Origin: an uncultured Christensenella sp.
GTDB lineage: Bacteria > Bacillota > Clostridia > Christensenellales > CAG-917
Reading direction: 5' to 3'
Assembly: GCA_910584155.1 (NCBI GenBank)
Contig: CAJTYG010000003.1
Coordinates: forward strand, 124,001-188,000
DNA: 64,000 bases
The notes under the pieces: generated by a model
Database searches by the model: none
What the model saw: only the letters and a program-made list of their open reading frames with translations
What the model was told of the DNA's origin: nothing
Program-made: the position numbers and the translations under genes
Part shown: piece by piece, positions 27,680 through 35,876 of the stretch
Layout of the letters: the number at the start of each line of letters is the position of its first letter
Numbering within the stretch: the stretch's first letter is position 1

Positions 27680-28102
27680 ATGTTTAATTTCAAAGCTTTG
27701 TTAAGTGATGTTTTGGTTGAGAAAGGAAAAACATTTAAAGATTTGGAAAATGCGGGGATAATTTGCGAACGCTCTTTTTATCAGTATAAAGATTTTACGC
27801 CTTATTTGCCTACTGTCATCGAAATTGCAAACTATTTGCAGGTTTCGTTGGACTATCTTTCAGGTAGAACGGCCGAGAATAGATTTGTCGAGTACGATTT
27901 GAAGCGGTTGAGCTTTTATGACAATTTGATCAAGATAATGAAGTCGGCGGATATCGACCAAAGCAGGCTTGCCAAAGATTTGGATATAGGTCGCACAAAT
28001 TTTGTATACTGGCGCAAGGGCAGATTGCCAAAGCTTGCGACGCTCGTAAGACTTGCCGATTATCTTAATTGCAATATTGACGATTTGTTGTACAGGATTT
28101 GA
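27680..28102 (+). CDS. regulator with two tandem HTH (XRE-type) domains
   Basis: A 140-residue protein from ATG 27680 (GGAGA upstream). Two helix-turn-helix units follow each other: residues about 8-65 (KGKTFKDLENAGIICERSFYQYK ... LQVSLDYLSGR) and about 80-140 (ADIDQSRLAKDLDIGRTNFVYWRKGRLPKLATLVRLADYLNCNIDDLL). The closing LxVSLDYL / LNCNIDDLL blocks match each other, showing an internal duplication. It is divergent from the two tiny genes and may control them. The regulatory target is an inference. Confidence 0.75.
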   Translation: MFNFKALLSDVLVEKGKTFKDLENAGIICERSFYQYKDFTPYLPTVIEIANYLQVSLDYLSGRTAENRFVEYDLKRLSFYDNLIKIMKSADIDQSRLAKDLDIGRTNFVYWRKGRLPKLATLVRLADYLNCNIDDLLYRI

Positions 28103-28258
28103 CAAATATTGATTTTTATATAATTTTTATGCCGCTCGTATCGGGGCGGCTTTTAAATGTAATAAAATTGTAAGAAAAAGAATGATTTTTTGCAAGAGGC
28201 GGGTGAGATGATATGACCGTAAACAATGTCGGCGTATAGTCGGCAAAGGAGACGGCAT

Positions 28259-29827
28259 ATGAAAAAGGTTGTGGCTCTTACTGGAGCAAGCGGAAATATG
28301 GGTATGGAAACGCTGTTGCAGCTTATGGAACTTGATTGCGTTGGCAAGGTCAAAATGTTGCTGCTCAACGAGCGCAGGGAACGCAAGTACGCCCGAGATT
28401 GCAAGCGCAAGTACGGCGACAGGGTTGAGGTGATATTCGGCAATCTTGCCGACAGACAAAAGTGCAAGAGGCTTGTGGATGGCAGCGATTATGTTTTGCA
28501 TTTGGCGGCGGTCATTCCTCCGCTTGCCGACCACTATCCCAAGGAGACGGACGATTGCAATCGCATAGGCACGATGAACATTGTCGACTGCGTGAGCGAG
28601 ATAGATGAAAATCAGCCTAAGCTTGTGCATATTTCTACAGTTGCGATTTACGGCAACCGCAACTACAAGCACCCGTGGGGGCGTGTGGGCGATCCGCTCA
28701 TATCGAGCGTATATGACGATTATTCGGCAAGCAAGATAAAGGGCGAGCGTTATGTGCTTGACAGCGACGTCAAGTGTTGGGCGGTACTGCGTCAGACGGG
28801 AATGTTGCACAACCGTATGCTAACCAACAATATGAAAGACGGACTGATGTTTCACACTTGCTTTAATGCGCCTATCGAGTGGGTGACGGCAAGGGACAGC
28901 GGCTTGTTGCTTAAAAACCTTGTTGCAAAGGATGTTGCGGGGCAGCTTGACAAGTCGTTTTGGATGAAGTGCTACAATATCGGCGGTGGCGCACGCAACA
29001 GGGTGACGGGCTACGATACGTTTGACGAGGGCTTCAAAATCATAGGCGGCTCGACGGAAAAATTTATGAAGCCGCAATGGAATTCGCTGCGCAACTTCCA
29101 CTGTATGTGGTTTGAGGACAGCAGCGTGCTAAATGACTATCTTGACTTCCAAAAGGAAGACATAAAGGACTATTGGCAGGAGATACTGAAAAAACACAGT
29201 TATTATCAGATTGCAAAGATCTTCCCTGCAAAATTGATATCTAAACTGGCGATTGAGCGATTGCTTAAGGATGAAAACGCCCCTCGCTGGTGGATAAAAA
29301 CAGGGCAGTCGGGCAGAGTAAAGGCGTTTTTCGGAAGCAGAGACAACCTCGACTGTATGCCTACGAGTTGGGACGATTTCCCTGTGCTTGCAAAGGGGCA
29401 GCTTGCCGACGGCGATATAGACTATGATGCGATGAGGGATATAAACTTAGTCGTCGAGCACGGCTACAGGCTCGATCACGGCTATGACGAGAGCAAGCCC
29501 GATAGCGAGCTCGACATCGAGGATATGCAGTCGGCGGCGGCATTCAGAGGCGGCAGGTGCGTATCCGAAGCTATGACAAAGGGCGACCTGTATACTAAGC
29601 TCGAGTGGGAATGTCACGACGGACATCGCTTTTTAGCGTCGCCGTACACGGTTTTGAAGGCGGGGCATTGGTGTCCCGAGTGCTGTCAGCCTCAGCCGTG
29701 GGATTACGACAGACTGTCAAAGTTTATGCCGTTTTATGCGCAGGTGTGGTACGATACGCACGCTAAGGGCGAGGATTGCGTGTACTTTTTTGACAAGGAT
29801 CACAATGCAAAATATCACAGAATTTGA
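28259..29827 (+). CDS. NAD-dependent epimerase/dehydratase with C-terminal Cys extension
   Basis: A 522-residue protein. It has the Rossmann start MKKVVALTGASGNMGMETL (GxxGNxG), a strand ending DYVLHLAAVIPPLADHYP, and a YSASKIKGE motif with the SDR Tyr-xxx-Lys dyad. It is about 200 residues longer than a normal SDR epimerase; the extra C-terminal part ends in LEWECHDGHRFLASPYTVLKAGHWCPECC, a Cys-His cluster that may bind zinc. ATG 28259 follows AAAGGAG. The next gene starts 8 bp after its stop, so the two form an operon. Substrate unknown. Confidence 0.8.
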   Translation: MKKVVALTGASGNMGMETLLQLMELDCVGKVKMLLLNERRERKYARDCKRKYGDRVEVIFGNLADRQKCKRLVDGSDYVLHLAAVIPPLADHYPKETDDCNRIGTMNIVDCVSEIDENQPKLVHISTVAIYGNRNYKHPWGRVGDPLISSVYDDYSASKIKGERYVLDSDVKCWAVLRQTGMLHNRMLTNNMKDGLMFHTCFNAPIEWVTARDSGLLLKNLVAKDVAGQLDKSFWMKCYNIGGGARNRVTGYDTFDEGFKIIGGSTEKFMKPQWNSLRNFHCMWFEDSSVLNDYLDFQKEDIKDYWQEILKKHSYYQIAKIFPAKLISKLAIERLLKDENAPRWWIKTGQSGRVKAFFGSRDNLDCMPTSWDDFPVLAKGQLADGDIDYDAMRDINLVVEHGYRLDHGYDESKPDSELDIEDMQSAAAFRGGRCVSEAMTKGDLYTKLEWECHDGHRFLASPYTVLKAGHWCPECCQPQPWDYDRLSKFMPFYAQVWYDTHAKGEDCVYFFDKDHNAKYHRI

Positions 29828-29835
29828 GGTGCGCT

Positions 29836-30723
29836 ATGAGTGAAAATGCTATAATTTATGTGTTTTCGGGCACGGGAAATACTGCAAAGGTTTGCGAGCT
29901 TTATAAAAACGAATTTGAAAAGCAAGGCGTTGAAACTACTTTATATAAGGTGACGGCGGACTTTAATAATTTGCCAAATCCTGCCGATTTCAAGTATGTG
30001 GGCTTTGCCTATCCCATACACGCATTCAATGCGCCCAATCTAATGATCGACCTTGCAAGAGCGTTGCCCAAATGCGACGGCAAGACCTATTTTGTGCTTA
30101 AGTCGTCGGGCGAGCCGCTCAGAGTGAACAACATCTCGTCATATAAACTGCGCAGGATATTAAAGCGCAAGGGCTACAGACAGTTTGCGGAATATCATTA
30201 TATTATGCCTTACAATATGATTTTCCGTCATACGGATACAATGGCTACAAAAATGTGGAATACCTGCTCGCAGCTTGCGCCCATAGAGGCAAGAGAAGTG
30301 CTTGCAAACACGCCTCATCCTTTAAAGAAAGTTCCGTTCGGACATTTTGTGGCGTGGGTGTTGCGCATCGAGCACGGCGCTATGCGCATAAACGGCAGAC
30401 TTTTCAAGGTAAACAAGGACAAGTGCATAAACTGCGGAGCTTGCGCAAAAAACTGTCCCGTAGGCAATATCGAGATAAAGGACGGGAAATTCCGCTTTAA
30501 AGGCGATTGCCTGATGTGCGCACGCTGCTCGTTCAACTGTCCTACGGACGCTTTCAACATTGCGCTTTTAAACGGCTGGCGCATAAACGGAAGATATAAT
30601 ATGCACTACGACGGCGAGGCGCAGCCGAACGTGCACGAATGGTATTGCAAAAAGGCATACAAAAGATATTTTGCAAATGCCGAAGAAAAAATAAAAAACG
30701 CAACGTCCGCCAACAGTCATTGA
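29836..30723 (+). CDS. EFR1-type flavodoxin/ferredoxin fusion protein
   Basis: A 295-residue protein with an N-terminal flavodoxin-like part (IIYVFSGTGNTAKVCELY, FMN phosphate loop) and a C-terminal two-[4Fe-4S] ferredoxin domain (CINCGACAKNCPVGNI and CLMCARCSFNCPTDAF). This is the layout of the EFR1 family of anaerobic electron carriers. It probably donates or accepts electrons for the neighbouring epimerase-like enzyme or another unlinked reductase. ATG 29836 has GAGGTG upstream. Confidence 0.88.
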   Translation: MSENAIIYVFSGTGNTAKVCELYKNEFEKQGVETTLYKVTADFNNLPNPADFKYVGFAYPIHAFNAPNLMIDLARALPKCDGKTYFVLKSSGEPLRVNNISSYKLRRILKRKGYRQFAEYHYIMPYNMIFRHTDTMATKMWNTCSQLAPIEAREVLANTPHPLKKVPFGHFVAWVLRIEHGAMRINGRLFKVNKDKCINCGACAKNCPVGNIEIKDGKFRFKGDCLMCARCSFNCPTDAFNIALLNGWRINGRYNMHYDGEAQPNVHEWYCKKAYKRYFANAEEKIKNATSANSH

Positions 30724-30727
30724 CGGC

Positions 30728-30756
30728 TTGAAAAAACTTTCTATCGTGTGTATAAT
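30728..30756 (+). promoter_or_regulatory. promoter of first two-component system
   Basis: TTGAAA 30728-30733, 17 bp, TATAAT 30751-30756; this places the response regulator start at 30772 rather than 30748. Confidence 0.82.
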
Positions 30757-30771
30757 ATGAAAGAGGTGCTT

Positions 30772-31449
30772 ATGAGGAAAATACTAATTGCAGAGGATAA
30801 TATCGAAATTTCGGATATGATGCGAAACTATCTGCTCAGGGCAGGTCATATCGTGTATCAGGCTTATGACGGCGCACAGGCGTTGGACGTGGCTTCAAAG
30901 ATGTCGCCCGACCTCATTTTGCTTGATATAATGATGCCTATTGTGGACGGCTATGAGGTTTGCAGAAAGCTGCGCAACTCAATGGATATCCCCATAATCG
31001 TCGTGTCCGCAAAGGTCGCAGAGGAAGATAAGGAAAGGATGTTTGCGCTCGGTGCGGACGACTATATGACAAAGCCGTTTTCGTTTAACGAAATGGTGAT
31101 GCGTGTAGGCGCACAGCTTCGCAGATATTATGAGTTCAATTCAAACAAAAACAAGGGCACAAGGCATTACGGCGACTTTGTTATATCTTCCGAAAGGTTT
31201 GAGGCAAAGCTTGGCGAAACGCCCATTGCGCTCACTGCAAAAGAGTTTAAAATACTCGATTACCTCACGCTGAATGAAAATCAGATCATTCCCAAACAAA
31301 AGCTGATTGACGAGGTTTGGGGCGTTGACGAATATATAGATGAAAACACCGTTGCCGTCACGATAGCACGTCTGCGTGAAAAGCTTGCAAAGGTCGGCAT
31401 AAACAATATCGTGACCGTGTGGGGGTTGGGGTACAAATGGCAATACTAA
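30772..31449 (+). CDS. OmpR/PhoB-family response regulator
   Basis: A 225-residue regulator. The receiver domain starts MRKILIAEDN; the phosphorylated aspartate is Asp52 in LILLDIMMP; the switch residues are in VVSAKVAEEDK, and the conserved lysine in DDYMTKPFS. The C-terminal winged helix has IALTAKEFKILDYL and ENTVAVTIARLREKL ending VWGLGYKW. AGAGGTG precedes the ATG. Its presumed kinase partner starts 586 bp downstream across a non-coding insertion, an unusual gap for such a pair. Confidence 0.93.
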   Translation: MRKILIAEDNIEISDMMRNYLLRAGHIVYQAYDGAQALDVASKMSPDLILLDIMMPIVDGYEVCRKLRNSMDIPIIVVSAKVAEEDKERMFALGADDYMTKPFSFNEMVMRVGAQLRRYYEFNSNKNKGTRHYGDFVISSERFEAKLGETPIALTAKEFKILDYLTLNENQIIPKQKLIDEVWGVDEYIDENTVAVTIARLREKLAKVGINNIVTVWGLGYKWQY

Positions 31450-32035
31450 AAATCGGCACATTGCGCACGACAACGCTTATTTATAAGCATTGTCAAAGCG
31501 CAAGTTAGATTTTTAGTATACTACCGCACAAATCATTCTCGGCTAATCATATCAAGCTTGCCGTTGTAAACTTATTCTTCGTTTCGCCGAATGATTTGTT
31601 TGGTGTGGCGCACTGCGTGCGCATAAGGCGCAAAAGCGGGAAGTCAATTCCCACTTTTGCAAAAAATATTTAACGTATACTCGTTGCGAAGCTTAGAACA
31701 AGCGCTCGCAAGGCGAGCGCTAAATTGAGTGCTGCGCACCAGACAAAAGTACGCAGTTTGTGGGCTGTGTTGTTTTTGCCCACAAACAAGTGGCATAAAA
31801 AGGGAACGATACTTAATGTGCGCACGCCGAATTCCCCTGCCCACAAGCGACGAAAAATATATGTAGAGAAAGAGCGAGCTACCGCACGCATCCCCATTCT
31901 TGCGGGAGGGGAAAGCCCGAAGGGAAGGGGTGGGTCATTTCATTAAAAGTGCACGCTCTACACCCATTAGAGAAAGCAGTGCATTCGCACAAAAAGCACT
32001 TTAAACGTCAAAAATATAGAGGTAAAACGTCGATT
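31450..32035. other. non-coding insertion with palindromes between regulator and kinase genes
   Basis: About 586 bp with no credible gene (a short frame at 31725-31946 lacks a ribosome site). It contains GCTTATTTATAAGC-type hairpins near 31475, a perfect palindrome around 31701-31721 (AGCGCTCGC, AAG, GCGAGCGCT), the 35-bp dispersed palindromic repeat at 31630-31664 and a G/C-rich tail near 31910. It looks like repeated intergenic elements inserted inside a former operon. Confidence 0.6.
31630..31664. repeat. 35-bp imperfect palindromic repeat, copy 1
   Basis: Matches 44516-44550 at 34 of 35 positions. The arms GCAAAAGCGGGAA and TTCCCACTTTTGC pair with one mismatch, so the transcript would fold into a stem-loop. 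Confidence 0.75.
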
Positions 32036-33115
32036 ATGAAAAGAAATAAACTTGCCAAAATTGAAGCTAACCTTATGAAGTTGCAGGAGGGCAACATTTA
32101 CGAGCCTATCAAAACAGACGGCGTGGGAGTTTATCACGCAATAAACCGCCGTCTTGAAACGCTCAGGCTTATGCTTGTAAAATACAACGATATTCAAGCC
32201 GAAAGCGCACGCCGCAACAATATGGCGATAGCGTCCGTCGCTCACGATATGAAAACGCCGCTTGCAATAATATCGGGTTATGCGGAGTGCATAAGCGACG
32301 GAATGGACGACAAGGATTATCCTATGCTCATTTTGCAAAAGACCGAGCAGATGAACGAAATGGTGCTGTCGCTCGTGGAAGAATCCGAGCAGGTCTATAA
32401 AAACCCGTCCGCACAGATGACGTTGCACAACGCCCGCACATATTTTGAGGGCTTATTTGAAAAGCTCATTCCCGTTGCCAAAAACAAGGGCATAGAGCTT
32501 AAGGTCAAGCGTGCGCCTAATGCGCAGATACGTATAGAGCCCCACAAGATGGGGCGTGTGATGCAAAACCTTGTCACAAATGCGATAAAGTATTCGCCGT
32601 CTGGCACGACCATAAGGGTGCGCTTCAAGCTGTGGGCAAAGACCTTGCGTATAAGCATAAAGGACGAGGGCGTAGGCATTGCAAAGGACAGCCTGCCGTT
32701 TATCTTCGATCAGTATTACACAGAGGATAAGGCACGTGCGGACGCTTCAAGCAACGGGCTTGGGCTTTATATCACCAAAGAGATAGTAAAGGAGCACGGC
32801 GGCAACGTCACTGTCACAAGCAAAAAGGGCAAGGGCAGCACGTTCACCGTGATTTTGCCTGTCGAGCCAAATATTGATGAAAAGCTTACACTTACGGGCA
32901 GATTTGACAAACTGCATTTGTGGCAGAAGCTCACTTGGGAATTGTTCTTCGGGTGGCTTATGGCTTCGCTGTACAGAATAATCAGATTTTTTGAGACGAG
33001 AAACTCGTCCACGTTTATGTTCGGAATGCTGTGCATTGCCTTGTTCCCGTTTGCGTGGATAATAGATTTTTTGAGTATCTGCGTATACGGGCGCATTGCG
33101 TTTTTGGCAGAGTAG
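32036..33115 (+). CDS. sensor histidine kinase with C-terminal membrane segment
   Basis: A 359-residue kinase. There is no N-terminal sensor or membrane segment: it begins with a helical stretch and HisKA with phospho-acceptor His70 (VAHDMKTPLA). ATPase boxes follow: QNLVTNAIKYS, DEGVGIAKDSLPFIFDQYY, NGLGLYITKEI, and KGSTFTVILP. After the kinase core, residues about 285-359 contain two hydrophobic spans (FFGWLMASLYRI; FMFGMLCIALFPFAWIIDFLSICVYG). The kinase is thus anchored at its C terminus. GAGG lies about 12 bp before ATG 32036. Probable partner of the regulator at 30772. Confidence 0.88.
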   Translation: MKRNKLAKIEANLMKLQEGNIYEPIKTDGVGVYHAINRRLETLRLMLVKYNDIQAESARRNNMAIASVAHDMKTPLAIISGYAECISDGMDDKDYPMLILQKTEQMNEMVLSLVEESEQVYKNPSAQMTLHNARTYFEGLFEKLIPVAKNKGIELKVKRAPNAQIRIEPHKMGRVMQNLVTNAIKYSPSGTTIRVRFKLWAKTLRISIKDEGVGIAKDSLPFIFDQYYTEDKARADASSNGLGLYITKEIVKEHGGNVTVTSKKGKGSTFTVILPVEPNIDEKLTLTGRFDKLHLWQKLTWELFFGWLMASLYRIIRFFETRNSSTFMFGMLCIALFPFAWIIDFLSICVYGRIAFLAE

Positions 33116-33130
33116 AAAAGCACAGGCATT

Positions 33131-33156
33131 GCACGCAGTAGACTGCGTGCTTTTTT
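33131..33156 (+). terminator. terminator after the kinase gene
   Basis: Stem GCACGCAG (33131-33138) with CTGCGTGC (33143-33150), followed by six T residues. Confidence 0.85.
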
Positions 33157-33249
33157 ATTGCTTTGTATTTGAGGTCGCAGTCGAAAGGTGCTAAGTTTTG
33201 TTAAATAATATTTAATAATAACAATAAATAGCAAAGTTATAAAATCTGC

Positions 33250-33278
33250 TTGCTTATTTTTTACAATAATTGTAAAAT
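33250..33278 (+). promoter_or_regulatory. gap promoter overlapped by an inverted repeat
   Basis: TTGCTT 33250-33255, 17 bp, TAAAAT 33273-33278. A perfect 9-1-9 inverted repeat (TTTTACAAT A ATTGTAAAA, 33259-33277) covers spacer and -10, the position expected for a repressor operator. Confidence 0.65.
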
Positions 33279-33332
33279 AGTTACGACTTAAAGGTCGCAA
33301 TATATGAATACCCTTTTGGAGGAATAATTATT

Positions 33333-34385
33333 ATGGCAAACGTAAAAGTCGCTATCAACGGTTTTGGTCGTATCGGCCGTCTCGCTTTCAGACAGATGTT
33401 TGGTGCAGAGGGCTATGAAATCGTCGCTATCAACGATCTGACAAGCCCCAAGATGCTTGCTCATCTTTTGAAGTACGATTCAACTCAGGGCAACTACGCT
33501 CTCGAGCACACTGTGGAAAGCTGCGAAGCAGTCCTCAACGAGGACGGCACTGTCAAAGAGGACGGATACATCGTCGTTGACGGCAAAAAGATCACTATAT
33601 ATGCAAAGGCAAAGGCTGCGGAGCTTCCTTGGGGCAAGCTCGGCGTGGACGTTGTGCTTGAGTGCACAGGCTTCTACACCTCAAAGGCAAAGGCACAGGC
33701 TCACATCGATGCAGGCGCACGCAAGGTAGTCATCTCCGCTCCCGCAGGCAATGACCTTCCCACAATCGTATACAACGTCAACCACACGACGCTTAAAGCA
33801 AGCGACAACATTATATCAGCGGCAAGCTGCACGACAAACTGCCTTGCTCCTATGGCAAAAGCGCTCAACGACTATATGCCCATTATGTCCGGTATCATGA
33901 CGACAGTGCACGCCTATACGGGCGATCAAATGCCTCTTGACGGACCGCAAAGAAAGGGCGACCTGCGTCGTTCAAGAGCGGCAGCATGCAACATCGTCCC
34001 CAACAGCACGGGCGCAGCAAAGGCTATCGGTCTTGTTATCCCCGAGCTCAACGGCAAGCTCATCGGTTCCGCTCAGCGTGTTCCCACCCCCACCGGCTCA
34101 ACGACAATCCTTATCGCAGTCGTAAAGGGACAGGCAACAAAAGAGGGCATCAACGCAGCTATGAAGGCAGCCGCAACCGAGTCCTTTGGTTATAACACCG
34201 ACGAAATCGTTTCAAGCGATATCATCGGCAGCAAGTTCGGCTCCATCTTCGACGCAACTCAGACAATGGTCGCACCTATGGAAGACGGCAACACACAAGT
34301 TCAGGTCGTATCATGGTATGACAACGAAAACAGCTACACCAGCCAGATGGTCCGCACGATCAAATACTTCGCAGAATTGAAGTAA
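33333..34385 (+). CDS. gap: glyceraldehyde-3-phosphate dehydrogenase, type I
   Basis: A 350-residue glycolytic enzyme that oxidises glyceraldehyde-3-phosphate with NAD. It starts VKVAINGFGRIGRLAFRQM, has the catalytic SAASCTTNCLAPMAK with Cys166, the phosphate-site STGAAKAIGLVIPELNGKL, RVPTPTGS and the final WYDNENSYTSQMV. GGAGG lies upstream of ATG 33333. Single-gene unit with its own promoter and terminator, codon use typical of a highly expressed gene. Confidence 0.97.
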   Translation: MANVKVAINGFGRIGRLAFRQMFGAEGYEIVAINDLTSPKMLAHLLKYDSTQGNYALEHTVESCEAVLNEDGTVKEDGYIVVDGKKITIYAKAKAAELPWGKLGVDVVLECTGFYTSKAKAQAHIDAGARKVVISAPAGNDLPTIVYNVNHTTLKASDNIISAASCTTNCLAPMAKALNDYMPIMSGIMTTVHAYTGDQMPLDGPQRKGDLRRSRAAACNIVPNSTGAAKAIGLVIPELNGKLIGSAQRVPTPTGSTTILIAVVKGQATKEGINAAMKAAATESFGYNTDEIVSSDIIGSKFGSIFDATQTMVAPMEDGNTQVQVVSWYDNENSYTSQMVRTIKYFAELK

Positions 34386-34403
34386 TTTGTAAAGCTCGAT
34401 AAG

Positions 34404-34442
34404 GGCACCCGTGGACTGCATAGGCTGCACGGGTGCCTTTTT
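34404..34442 (+). terminator. gap terminator
   Basis: Stem GGCACCCGTG (34404-34413) with CACGGGTGCC (34428-34437), then T residues. Confidence 0.85.
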
Positions 34443-34470
34443 ATATGCAAATAAAAAGAGAGGTAAAATT

Positions 34471-34956
34471 ATGAAAATTTGCAACAGCGAAGCAATGAAG
34501 TTGATTAAAGAGTTGGAAATTCAAAAGCGTTCTTTGCTCTATACCGAATCGAGCCGCTGTACCGTATCGTACAAGGAGGACGAGAAAAAATCGCCGTCAC
34601 ACTACGATTATTTTGAAACACGTAAAAAAATCGCCGAGCTGAACGGGCAGGTGAGAAAAATCAAAAATCTGCTTGCAAAAGCCAACTGCACGGTGCTCGT
34701 CGATGATTTTGATATGACTATAGGCGAGGCGCTTGTGTATCTTGCGCAGTTAAACGGCGAATACGACAGGCTTTGTACGCTTTCGGAAAACGAAAAGCTG
34801 TCAAGACGTATCACCGTAAACGGAGTTTTGGAATACACCGAAACTCTTTACGATCCCGAGCAGGCCGAGGCGGACAAGGTCGCTTTGCACCAAAAGATCT
34901 GCAAGCTGCAGGTGGCGATCGACAGAGCAAATCTAAACAGCTTTATCGAGCTGTGA
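34471..34956 (+). CDS. coiled-coil protein, unknown
   Basis: A 161-residue soluble protein with AGAGAGG upstream of ATG 34471. Heptad-like helices (SEAMKLIKELEIQKRSLLYTE; TRKKIAELNGQVRKIKNLLAKAN; QKICKLQVAIDRANLNSF) suggest a helical bundle or coiled coil. I have seen similar small helical proteins labelled DIP1984-like in Gram-positive genomes, but the match is not strong enough to name it. Located alone after gap. Confidence 0.65.
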   Translation: MKICNSEAMKLIKELEIQKRSLLYTESSRCTVSYKEDEKKSPSHYDYFETRKKIAELNGQVRKIKNLLAKANCTVLVDDFDMTIGEALVYLAQLNGEYDRLCTLSENEKLSRRITVNGVLEYTETLYDPEQAEADKVALHQKICKLQVAIDRANLNSFIEL

Positions 34957-35319
34957 GGATATTCCCCGCATATTCAACTTATGGGAGAGATTTCCGTCGG
35001 TTATCTTTTTATGAGTCGGTTATCGTTTAGTGTGACTGCTTAGGTTTTGAAGTTATTGCACTTAGAGCTTGTTTATTGTTAAGGAGACGGTGCTTTTAGT
35101 TTCAAATCTGCGAAAAACTTACGTCTTCGGACGGAAGCGGAAGTATAGGGTTTCAGGCTTCAAAAAGCGCACCGTTTGCGGTGTATTTCACAGGGATAAA
35201 GCAAGGAGAGATAGCATATTCTTTCCTTGTTTTTTATATTAAATTTTGCTATAATGATTGTACGATAAACAGTAATTTAGCGGAGAGCAAAATAAAAATC
35301 GGACTATCACGAGGCATTT
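34957..35319. other. intergenic region with terminator and promoter
   Basis: No credible gene. A strong ribosome-like AAGGAG near 35080 is not followed by a start codon in range. A terminator hairpin (35202-35211 with 35222-35231, T run to 35237) sits far from the preceding stop, so the interval could encode a small RNA or degraded gene. Promoter TTGTTT 35229-35234, 17 bp, TATAAT 35252-35257 overlaps the terminator and serves the next gene. Confidence 0.5.
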
Positions 35320-35550
35320 ATGAAATTTATATTAAAAGTGTTAAAATGGATTTTCGGTCTTTGTTCGGGCGCATTGTCTATTCTTCTCTTGCTATATGTA
35401 GGGCTTAAAGACGAGTCTTGGGAGATACTTGCGAGCGACGGGCAAGTAGTTGTCAATAAAACTATGGGTATATGTCTTATAGTTTTTTGGGCAGTAATCG
35501 GCGCACTGTTTTTATTATTTGAGTTTTTATATAAGCGTACAACAAAATAA
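35320..35550 (+). CDS. small membrane protein, unknown
   Basis: A 76-residue protein with two hydrophobic helices (about 6-27 and 50-70) separated by a polar loop (GLKDESWEILASDGQVVVNKT). It has its own promoter but only a weak GAGG-like ribosome site. Not recognised. A terminator follows at 35593-35631. Confidence 0.55.
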   Translation: MKFILKVLKWIFGLCSGALSILLLLYVGLKDESWEILASDGQVVVNKTMGICLIVFWAVIGALFLLFEFLYKRTTK

Positions 35551-35592
35551 ACAGGATAAATTTCATTTTATCGTTACAAATGTAAAAAAAGT

Positions 35593-35640
35593 ATAGCCCA
35601 CTATACTTCGCTTGCGAAGTAAGCGGGCTATTTGTTTGTC
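35593..35640 (+). terminator. terminator after the small membrane protein
   Basis: Outer stem ATAGCCC (35593-35599) with GGGCTAT (35625-35631) encloses a second hairpin ACTTCG/CGAAGT (35605-35620); T-rich sequence follows. Confidence 0.65.
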
Positions 35641-35768
35641 TACGAAAATCTTTATAACCGCCACCCGTTGCGGTGCGCTTTTATATTATTTAATGTTTAA
35701 ATGCTGTTTCTGTTCTGAAAAATGCGTGTGCTTGTATTTCAAACGTAGCATTTATTTTAAACGATGTA

Positions 35769-35797
35769 TTTACAATTTGGCTGATTTTGGTTAAAAT
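35769..35797 (+). promoter_or_regulatory. promoter of second two-component system
   Basis: TTTACA 35769-35774, 17 bp, TAAAAT 35792-35797. It rules out the in-frame start at 35787. Confidence 0.65.
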
Positions 35798-35876
35798 ATT
35801 GTATGTTACAAAATTTTTACATTTAAATAATATTATCTTTAAAACAATGACGGATAATATGCAAAAGCGAGGGCGT

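Noticed and set aside
31725..31946. Short frame in the regulator-kinase spacer
   Set aside because: Crosses palindromic repeats, no ribosome site, no conserved features.
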